A stretch of 11,405 nucleotides of DNA from an uncultured Lachnospiraceae bacterium (GTDB taxonomy: Bacteria > Bacillota > Clostridia > Lachnospirales > Lachnospiraceae): contig CAMWWJ010000075.1 of NCBI GenBank assembly GCA_947177925.1, forward strand, positions 1 to 11,405. The letters are read 5' to 3'. The notes beneath the pieces were generated by a model. It ran no database searches and was not told the DNA's origin. It saw only the letters and a list, made by a program, of their open reading frames with translations. Shown piece by piece: positions 6,219-11,405 of this stretch. The stretch's first letter is position 1. Each line of letters opens with the position of its first letter. A program made the translations under genes and the position numbers.

Positions 6219-7778
6219 TCAGCCTCTTTTCATAAAGCGGAATACAGTATCAAGCAGCATATCCCGTTCTCTTTTTCCAAATAGAAAAATGAAATTGATG
6301 ACTGCCCCTGCAATACCGCATAAAAGTACATCCAGAATCAATATCAGCCAGTTCGTTGTAGGGATAACATGATTAAAGCCCATAAATACCAGAATCATGC
6401 CAAGACTTACGGCTATATAACGGAATATAGTAGGGTAAAAGACAGTCTTTTTCAGCCCAAGACAGTGAGCAGCATACATGGGGGTAAAGGTCAGGTTCTT
6501 TATGATTCCCAATAGAGTAGAAACACCTACTATATAGTACATGCCATAAGTAGCAGCCGTATCTGTAGTTTCTATCAGTACAAGCACGGTTCCGGCAGAC
6601 AATACTCCCATAATCAGGGTGACAATGGAATTCCATTTCAGCTTGTTGACAACGGTGTATACATTAAAAAGCGGGCTGATGGCGCCGCCTACGATAGTTC
6701 CGAACATAGTAAGAAGCGTGAGTACGTAAATAATAGAAGGATCGTATAAGGATTGTGTTTTATTCAACCATAGAGTGTAAAAGGAAACCCCAAAGGCGGC
6801 CATAAATGCCAAAGGAATATTGGCAAAAAAGCCTGTGAGACGCATGGCAGAGGTCAGATCTTCTGCCAGCTCTTTTCGGTCGTTTTTGGCAAAGCTGATT
6901 GTCAGGGAAGGGGTGAACACAGCGGAAATCGTCTCATAAAGCATATTAATGGCAGTCACCATGCTTTTGGAGGTTCCCACATATCCCATTTCCGTAGGTC
7001 CAATGGCAAGATTGGCAATCAGGGTGTCCAGACTGTTTGTAAGAAGCTGACCTGTACGCATTACCGTATTCCATATGCCTGCAGACAGGATTTCAATCAC
7101 CTTTTTGATACGGAAATGCCTGCGGCTGATTTCGATATCCGGCAGCAGCTTTTTGGTATAATAAATATAAGCAATCAGCAGGTAAAGGGTAGAAGCCAGA
7201 GTTGCAATGCCCATGTAGCTTACTTTAATGGGCAGAAAATAAAATACCAGAATCAGAAGGCCTCCTTTTAGCACCTGGGATTCAATGGTACGCATTGCTG
7301 TCAGGTCCAGACGGTTGGTAGCAAAGGTAGCGGTGCTGAAGGTGGTGCTTATGATGGTTACCATGAAATTTAAGAAAATAGCGGCAAACAATGCCTTTAC
7401 ATCGCTGACCAGCTCTGGAGAAATGTTGATTAATTTTTCTAACTGGAATACGATTATGGTAAGGGGCACAAAAAGAAAGCCGGCAATAGCCAGATTCGCA
7501 TACATGACGGAATTAAAATACTGGTTTGCGCCCTCCATGTCCTTTTGGTGGATCTTAACTGTAATAAAGCGGCCGGCCATGGAGTTTAGAGCCATGGCGG
7601 CAATGGAGGCAAAATTTACGAACTGGTTTGCCATTTCCAAAAATCCATTTGCTTCGATTCCAAGGGAATTAATCAGCTTAGGTGCCAGAATAAAGCTTAC
7701 CCCCATGCTGACCAGGCAGGAAAGCAGGCTTGCCATCATATTTATAACAATTTGTTTATTTTTGTTTGTATCTGACAT
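6219..7778 (-). CDS. Wzx-like polysaccharide flippase (MOP/PST superfamily)
   Basis: A 519-residue, strongly hydrophobic protein with about a dozen or more membrane segments, the size and pattern of Wzx/RfbX-type oligosaccharide exporters. The N-terminus (KQIVINMMASLLSCLVSMGV) and the segment FILAPKLINSLGIEANGFLEM match the first helices of this superfamily. It would flip undecaprenyl-diphosphate-linked oligosaccharide across the plasma membrane. The ATG at 7778 is preceded by AAGGA about 10 nt upstream, a modest ribosome binding site. It is first in a two-gene minus-strand operon with the sialyltransferase-like gene, driven from the promoter at 7882-7910, with a leader of roughly 95 nt. The placement beside sugar-nucleotide and transferase genes supports a surface-glycan role. 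The family is confident; the exact glycan is unknown. Confidence 0.88.
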   Translation of the reverse strand: MSDTNKNKQIVINMMASLLSCLVSMGVSFILAPKLINSLGIEANGFLEMANQFVNFASIAAMALNSMAGRFITVKIHQKDMEGANQYFNSVMYANLAIAGFLFVPLTIIVFQLEKLINISPELVSDVKALFAAIFLNFMVTIISTTFSTATFATNRLDLTAMRTIESQVLKGGLLILVFYFLPIKVSYMGIATLASTLYLLIAYIYYTKKLLPDIEISRRHFRIKKVIEILSAGIWNTVMRTGQLLTNSLDTLIANLAIGPTEMGYVGTSKSMVTAINMLYETISAVFTPSLTISFAKNDRKELAEDLTSAMRLTGFFANIPLAFMAAFGVSFYTLWLNKTQSLYDPSIIYVLTLLTMFGTIVGGAISPLFNVYTVVNKLKWNSIVTLIMGVLSAGTVLVLIETTDTAATYGMYYIVGVSTLLGIIKNLTFTPMYAAHCLGLKKTVFYPTIFRYIAVSLGMILVFMGFNHVIPTTNWLILILDVLLCGIAGAVINFIFLFGKRERDMLLDTVFRFMKRG

Positions 7779-7881
7779 AATAAAAGAATCCTTTTTGAGT
7801 CTTCATGTTTTCCAAATATTGGGGAATACTAATTAAGATAAAGTCACTGCATGAAAGAAAGTGGTTCAGTCATGCCATCAA

Positions 7882-7910
7882 ATTATAGCACATTGAAAAA
7901 TAACTGGCAA
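7882..7910 (-). promoter_or_regulatory. Promoter of the flippase operon (minus strand)
   Basis: On the minus strand TTGCCA (7910-7905), a 17-nt spacer, and a consensus TATAAT (7887-7882). Transcription would start near 7875, leaving a leader of almost 100 nt before the ATG at 7778. Confidence 0.7.
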
Positions 7911-7915
7911 ATAAT

Positions 7916-7944
7916 TTGACTACCCTATGAAGGAATGGTAAAAT
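7916..7944 (+). promoter_or_regulatory. Promoter of the aminotransferase operon (plus strand)
   Basis: TTGACT at 7916-7921, a 17-nt spacer, and TAAAAT at 7939-7944. Transcription would start near 7951, giving a leader of about 48 nt. Its -35 box is separated by only 5 bp from the -35 box of the opposing flippase promoter. Confidence 0.7.
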
Positions 7945-7998
7945 AAAACAGTATATCTTTAATTGTTAAAATATGGAAATGCAAGAGGAAGACGGCTT

Positions 7999-9108
7999 AT
8001 GAAGATCATGCCCAACCGGATGGACCGGGGTTTTTATAAATATCAGGATGAATTTGAAAAAAAGGCATTGGAAGTGCTTAGGTCCGGCTGGTATGTTCTG
8101 GGAAAAGAGGTTTCTTCCTTTGAAGAGGAATTTGCCGCATATACGGGAGCAAAGTATTGTGCCGGCGTGGGAAATGGCCTGGATGCTTTGTGGCTGGCCT
8201 TTCGGGTTTTGGGAATTGGAGAAGGGGATGAAGTAATCGTTCAGGCAAATACTTATATTGCCAGTGTTATGGGAATTACGATTAATGGTGCGACTCCGGT
8301 CTTTGTAGAGCCGGATGAATATTATGGGATTGATGCAGACCGAATTGAAGAAAAAATTACCCAAAGGACAAAGGCCATATTAATCGTTCACTTATACGGA
8401 CAGGCTACGCCTATGGATAAGATTATGGAAATCTGCGGGAAATATAACCTGCGTCTCGTAGAGGACTGTGCCCAGTCCCATGGAGCCTGCTATAAGGGAA
8501 AGATGACAGGGACCTTTGGGGATATCGGATGCTTTTCTTTTTATCCTTCCAAAAATCTGGGGGCTTTCGGAGATGGAGGTGCTATCATTACTGATGATGA
8601 ACAGATTGTGAAAGACATCAGGATGTATCGAAATTATGGCAGTGAGAAAAGATACTATAACAAAGTGGTTGGCGCCAATTCCAGGCTGGATGAAATTCAG
8701 GCCGGACTTTTACGGGTAAGATTGTCCCATATGGAAGAGCTTACAAAAGAAAAGGAACAGATTGCAGTAAGGTATATGAAACAATTAAAAAGTCCTTATT
8801 TTTCCCTTCCAAAGCTGTTAGAGGGCGCAACCCATGTATGGCATCAGTTTGTGCTGTACTCGCCATACAGGGATGAATTGATTGATTATTTGAATAAACA
8901 GAATATCGGTACGATCATTCATTACCCGGTTCCGCCTCATTTGTCGGAAGCATATGAATATCTTGGCTTTCACAAAGGTGATTTTCCCATTACGGAAGAC
9001 TATGCAAAAAGTGTCGTATCCATTCCCATGTATAACGGCATGACGAAAGAGGAGCAGGAAACGGTAATTCAGGCATTAAATGAATTTGTACCGGGAGAAC
9101 ATAAATAA
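7999..9108 (+). CDS. fdtB: DegT/DnrJ/EryC1-family sugar aminotransferase (FdtB/QdtB type)
   Basis: PLP-dependent transaminase of the sugar-nucleotide aminotransferase family, here most likely converting dTDP-3-keto-6-deoxyhexose to the 3-amino sugar, because a 3,4-ketoisomerase gene follows. Numbered from the ATG at 7999 (369 residues), GVGNGLDAL at 57-65 is the phosphate and substrate region, VEDCAQSHGA at 154-163 carries the Asp that contacts the PLP ring nitrogen, and FYPSKNLGAFGDGG at 181-194 carries the Schiff-base Lys185. Length is normal. A longer reading from TTG 7963 is possible, but the AGAGGAAG ahead of ATG 7999 and the usual family N-terminus (MPNRMDRGFYKYQ) favour the shorter one. 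It is first in a three-gene operon under the promoter at 7916-7944. Whether the product is galacto- (Fuc3N) or gluco- (Qui3N) configured depends on the ketoisomerase. Confidence 0.85.
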   Translation: MKIMPNRMDRGFYKYQDEFEKKALEVLRSGWYVLGKEVSSFEEEFAAYTGAKYCAGVGNGLDALWLAFRVLGIGEGDEVIVQANTYIASVMGITINGATPVFVEPDEYYGIDADRIEEKITQRTKAILIVHLYGQATPMDKIMEICGKYNLRLVEDCAQSHGACYKGKMTGTFGDIGCFSFYPSKNLGAFGDGGAIITDDEQIVKDIRMYRNYGSEKRYYNKVVGANSRLDEIQAGLLRVRLSHMEELTKEKEQIAVRYMKQLKSPYFSLPKLLEGATHVWHQFVLYSPYRDELIDYLNKQNIGTIIHYPVPPHLSEAYEYLGFHKGDFPITEDYAKSVVSIPMYNGMTKEEQETVIQALNEFVPGEHK

Positions 9109-9111
9109 AAT

Positions 9112-9173
9112 CCGGTATCGTATTGCTGTGGGCAGAAACCATCTGCCTGAACAAAAAAGCTGTAGGATATCGG
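9112..9173 (+). other. Potential mRNA hairpin in the fdtB-fdtA gap
   Basis: GGCAGA (9131-9136) and TCTGCC (9142-9147) form a perfect 6-bp stem with a 5-nt loop. An outer pair, CCGGTATC (9112-9119) with GATATCGG (9166-9173), matches at 7 of 8 positions. No T-run follows, so this is not a standard terminator. It might act as a processing or stability element. Confidence 0.35.
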
Positions 9174-9193
9174 TATAAAATGGAGAGAAAAGC

Positions 9194-9610
9194 ATGAACA
9201 TAAGGGAGCAGTATAAAATTCTGGAATTTGGAGATTTTGGAGATGAAAGAGGAAGCCTGGTAGTGGCGGAAGGAAGCGGAAAGGATATTCCCTTTGAAAT
9301 TAAGAGAGTTTTTTACATGTATGGCTCCAGTGATGAGGTAGTAAGAGGCCAGCATGCAAACCGCAGGACGGAATTTGTATTGATCAATGTAAGCGGCACC
9401 AGCAGGGTAAAGGTGGATAATGGCTATGAAACGGATATCATCGAATTGAACAGGCCGCGCATGGGCTTGTATCTGCCTACTATGCTCTGGAAGGATATGT
9501 ATGATTTTTCAAAGGATTCCGTACTTCTGGTGCTTGCCAGTGAACATTATGACGGCAGCGAATATATTCGTGATTATGAACAATATTTAAAGGAAATAGG
9601 AAAAAAGTAA
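9194..9610 (+). CDS. fdtA: Sugar 3,4-ketoisomerase, cupin family (FdtA/QdtA/WxcM-like), divergent active site
   Basis: A 138-residue single-domain cupin. Family members convert dTDP-4-keto-6-deoxyglucose to the 3-keto sugar, feeding the aminotransferase encoded just upstream. Recognisable motifs are DERGSL at 17-22, IKRVFYMYG at 36-44, RGQHANRR at 51-58 and LPTMLWKDMYDFS at 94-106; length is typical. Compared from memory with FdtA and QdtA, the catalytic base His is kept (His54), but the proposed acid Tyr is Phe40 and the second, proton-relay His is Asn56. The residue pair reported to set product stereochemistry (Arg/His in FdtA, Tyr/Arg in QdtA) is Arg19/Lys100 here, so the product is uncertain. 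GGAGAG lies 6 nt before the ATG. The gene ends 2 nt before the next start, suggesting coupling. Family membership is firm; activity is inferred. Confidence 0.82.
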   Translation: MNIREQYKILEFGDFGDERGSLVVAEGSGKDIPFEIKRVFYMYGSSDEVVRGQHANRRTEFVLINVSGTSRVKVDNGYETDIIELNRPRMGLYLPTMLWKDMYDFSKDSVLLVLASEHYDGSEYIRDYEQYLKEIGKK

Positions 9611-9612
9611 AA

Positions 9613-10563
9613 ATGAGCAGAATTTCAATTGTTGTACCGGTATATTATAATTCGGATACCTTGATGCTTTTGTATGAGGATATGAAAGCAAAAATACTTT
9701 ACAGGCTGGAAGACTATGAAATTGTATTTGTAGATGACGGTTCTGGTGACGATTCCTGGCAGATTATGAACGAGATCAGAGAGATGGATGAACGGGTACA
9801 GTGCGTGAAGCTTTCCAGAAACTTTGGAGAGCATGCGGCGCTTTTAGCGGGATTGTCCGTATGTACAGGAGATTGTGCCGTTACGAAGCAGGCTGATTTA
9901 CAGGAAGATTCGGAAATCATATTGGAAATGTATGACAGTTGGAAACGCGGGAATAAAGTAGTGCTGGCGGTACGTTCCGAACGGGATGAAGGGGCTGTCA
10001 AAAAGTTCTTTGCAAATCTTTACTATGCAATTGTAAGGAAGTTCATTAATAATCGAATGCCGGCAGGAGGCTGTGACTGCTATTTATTGGACAGGCAGGT
10101 CATAAAGGTATTGGAGCTTTTAGACGAGAAAAATTCCTCCCTTACTTTACAGGTGCTGTGGGCAGGCTTTAAAACCGATCACATTTATTTTCACAGAAAG
10201 GACAGGGAGATCGGCAAGTCCCGTTGGACTCTGGGGAAAAAGATAAAGCTGGTAATGGATTCCATGATGAGCTTTTCCTACTTTCCTATCCGGGCAATGT
10301 CTACGGTAGGCGTTATATTCTGTATCATTGCCGTATTGATGGCAGTGGAAGTCATTATTGAAAAATTCACCATAGGTACTCCGATTTTAGGGTGGGCTTC
10401 CATTATGTGCGTGCTGCTTGTTTCCAGCGGTCTTATTATGCTTATGCTTGGAATGTTAGGGGAATACATCTGGCGGGCGCTGGATGCTTCCAGAAACAGG
10501 CCGCCTTATCTGATTGATGAGGTGGTAAAGGGAGAACAGAGGGAAGATAAGAAACAGGGATAA
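9613..10563 (+). CDS. GT2-family membrane glycosyltransferase (GtrB/DPM1-like)
   Basis: A 316-residue GT-A transferase. Residues 1-225 are the cytoplasmic catalytic domain: ISIVVPVYYN at the start, VDDGS at 40-44 (nucleotide-binding acids Asp41/Asp42), LSRNFGEHAALLAG at 67-80, and the metal-site region KQADLQED at 92-99. The usual Asp-x-Asp there is Gln-Ala-Asp. Two membrane helices follow at about 228-250 and 258-282, then a short basic and acidic tail. This layout is that of GtrB-type enzymes, which move a sugar from a nucleotide donor onto undecaprenyl phosphate at the membrane. The ATG is 2 nt after the fdtA stop with only a distant purine-rich ribosome site, so it is likely coupled to fdtA. 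It ends the operon 10 nt or so before a strong terminator. A plausible donor is the dTDP-amino sugar made by its neighbours, but that is inference. Confidence 0.87.
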   Translation: MSRISIVVPVYYNSDTLMLLYEDMKAKILYRLEDYEIVFVDDGSGDDSWQIMNEIREMDERVQCVKLSRNFGEHAALLAGLSVCTGDCAVTKQADLQEDSEIILEMYDSWKRGNKVVLAVRSERDEGAVKKFFANLYYAIVRKFINNRMPAGGCDCYLLDRQVIKVLELLDEKNSSLTLQVLWAGFKTDHIYFHRKDREIGKSRWTLGKKIKLVMDSMMSFSYFPIRAMSTVGVIFCIIAVLMAVEVIIEKFTIGTPILGWASIMCVLLVSSGLIMLMLGMLGEYIWRALDASRNRPPYLIDEVVKGEQREDKKQG

Positions 10564-10570
10564 AGATTGC

Positions 10571-10615
10571 AAAGAGGCTGTTGCTAAAGTTTTTTAGCAG
10601 AACAGCCTCTTTTTA
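10571..10615 (+). terminator. Rho-independent terminator of the fdtB-fdtA-GT2 operon
   Basis: AAAGAGGCTGTT (10571-10582) pairs with AACAGCCTCTTT. An inner GCTAAA/TTTAGC stem sits beyond a 2-nt bulge, closing a 4-nt loop. A T-run ends the structure at 10609-10614. It lies just after the GT2 stop. The converging yuiD-like gene could use the same hairpin in reverse, but its T-run on that side is only three bases. Confidence 0.88.
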
Positions 10616-10668
10616 TAATAAAATTAAGTTGCAATATAAGATTTTGGGGAATATATAGAACCACTGCC

Positions 10669-11124
10669 TCACATATAAATCAGCACAGCAATCAAAATCC
10701 CCAAGATAGCTCCCATCAGAACCTGTAAGGGAGTATGCCCCACAAACTCCTTCAGCTTCTCCTCCGGAGTCTTAAAGGAACTGCCCATATCAGTAAAGAC
10801 ACCGATCATTTCATTTAAAATCTTTGCCTGTCTTCCGGTCTCCCTGCGCACTCCCATGGCATCATACATGACTACGATGGCAAAGGTGGCAGCAACCGCA
10901 AACTCATAACCGGCTAATCCGTGTTCCATATAGGTAGCAGCTACCAAAGCACAAACCGTTGAAGAATGGGAACTGGGCATTCCCCCGCTTCCCACTAAGC
11001 GCTCTGCCGAAAACTGTTTGGAAATGATCAGGTGAATAATCGTCTTTAACACCTGCGCAACAAACCAGCCCGTTACTGCACTCACTAATATTTTGTTACT
11101 ATATAACTGCTCCCATACACTCAT
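10669..11124 (-). CDS. yuiD: Divergent PAP2 family membrane protein (YuiD/DUF212)
   Basis: A 151-residue integral membrane protein of the 'divergent PAP2' family, similar in length to Bacillus subtilis YuiD. It has a hydrophobic N-terminal helix (about 12-34), the phosphatase-like motif GGMPSSHSS at 47-55, the family segment VMYDAMGVRRETGRQA at 85-100, and GHTPLQVLMGAILG at 129-142 followed by a last membrane helix. The Pro-Ser-Ser-His and Gly-His-Thr-Pro motifs take the place of two of the three PAP2 phosphatase motifs, suggesting a membrane lipid-phosphate phosphatase, though I know of no proven substrate. It has its own promoter at 11180-11208 and converges on the glycan operon, so its link to that locus is only positional. 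Confidence 0.88.
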   Translation of the reverse strand: MSVWEQLYSNKILVSAVTGWFVAQVLKTIIHLIISKQFSAERLVGSGGMPSSHSSTVCALVAATYMEHGLAGYEFAVAATFAIVVMYDAMGVRRETGRQAKILNEMIGVFTDMGSSFKTPEEKLKEFVGHTPLQVLMGAILGILIAVLIYM

Positions 11125-11179
11125 CTTTCTCTTCCGCCTTCATCTTTTCTGACAATATAATTTACGAATCCACTTTTTT

Positions 11180-11208
11180 ATTATAGTCCACTTGCGGCGT
11201 TTTCACAA
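11180..11208 (-). promoter_or_regulatory. Promoter of the yuiD-like gene (minus strand)
   Basis: On the minus strand TTGTGA (11208-11203), a 17-nt spacer, and TATAAT (11185-11180). Transcription would start near 11173, giving a leader of about 49 nt before the ATG at 11124. Confidence 0.6.
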
Positions 11209-11297
11209 CTGATTTTTGGAAAGTATTGATGGCTTGTGTGACAGTTGGGATGAGAGGACGCAACAGAGAGATGAGAGCGGATTCCATGCGGTGTTTT

Positions 11298-11405
11298 TGA
11301 TGACCCTTTTCCTAAACAGCCTGATTTTAGGTGTTGGCAGCCGTCCGGGTCGTCATATAGCGCCCTCCATGGCGCAATATGACTAAAATTGCCGTCCATG
11401 GCAAT
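11298..11405. repeat. Cluster of inverted repeats with a shared loop sequence
   Basis: Gene-free sequence with several hairpins. TGATGACCC (11298-11306) and GGGTCGTCA (11347-11355) pair at 8 of 9 positions, enclosing CCTAAA (11311-11316) and TTTAGG (11326-11331). Next, GTCATATAGCGCC (11352-11364) pairs at 12 of 13 with 11371-11383 around the loop CTCCAT. Then ATTGCC (11388-11393) pairs with GGCAAT (11400-11405) around the loop GTCCAT and may extend past the window edge. The rest of the gap, 11209-11297, shows nothing I recognise. It resembles an intergenic palindromic element. Confidence 0.55.

Noticed and set aside
7285..7836. 183-codon frame opposite the flippase gene
   Set aside because: An antisense shadow of a strongly supported membrane protein, with no start signal or family match.
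7963..7998. Longer N-terminus for the aminotransferase from TTG 7963
   Set aside because: No ribosome binding site precedes it, the added residues do not fit the family, and ATG 7999 has an AGAGGAAG at usable distance.
11181..11399. 72-codon open frame on the minus strand
   Set aside because: It has no ribosome binding site, lies over the hairpin cluster and the yuiD-like promoter, and has a low-complexity composition with no recognisable domain.

Overview
The window looks like chromosome from a low-to-moderate GC, Gram-positive gut-type Firmicute, most likely a Lachnospiraceae member (Blautia/Ruminococcus/Clostridium relatives). The reasons are strong AGGAGG-type ribosome binding sites, sigma-A-like promoters with 17-bp spacers, occasional GTG starts, and the protein families present. 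The genus is an inference; there is no rRNA or tRNA in the window to fix it.

Left half (about 1-5030, + strand, visibly A+T-rich): accessory or mobile-type genes. In order these are: a 5'-truncated AAA-ATPase-like protein with a C-terminal PD-(D/E)XK nuclease domain; a zinc-finger protein with a pRiA4b ORF-3/IS1096 TnpR-like middle domain, whose ribosome binding site lies in a hairpin; a short phosphoribosyltransferase remnant containing a perfect 24-bp palindrome; a PD-(D/E)XK 'transposase-family' nuclease gene broken by an internal deletion and frameshift; and an intact, distantly related PD-(D/E)XK nuclease gene. Both of these last genes end in tandem 12-bp coding repeats. Both also have an in-frame internal Met just before the repeats, preceded by a Shine-Dalgarno-like sequence, which suggests a possible gene-within-gene.

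Middle and right (5077-10615): a surface-glycan locus. A Wzx-type flippase and a sialyltransferase-like glycosyltransferase (GT52/GT38-type motifs) form a minus-strand operon ending at a hairpin terminator. Diverging from it on the + strand are a sugar aminotransferase (FdtB type), a sugar 3,4-ketoisomerase (FdtA/QdtA type) and a GtrB/DPM1-like membrane glycosyltransferase, ending at a strong intrinsic terminator. The two operons start from back-to-back promoters whose -35 boxes are 5 bp apart. Together they suggest synthesis of a dTDP-3-amino-3,6-dideoxyhexose (Fuc3N or Qui3N type), its transfer to a lipid carrier or glycan, and flipping of a lipid-linked oligosaccharide. RmlA/RmlB and any N-acetyltransferase must be encoded elsewhere. 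The ketoisomerase lacks two of the three catalytic residues I remember for characterised family members.

Right end (10669-11405): a minus-strand YuiD-like divergent PAP2 membrane protein with its own promoter, then a gene-free stretch full of hairpins, two of which share a loop but differ in their stems.
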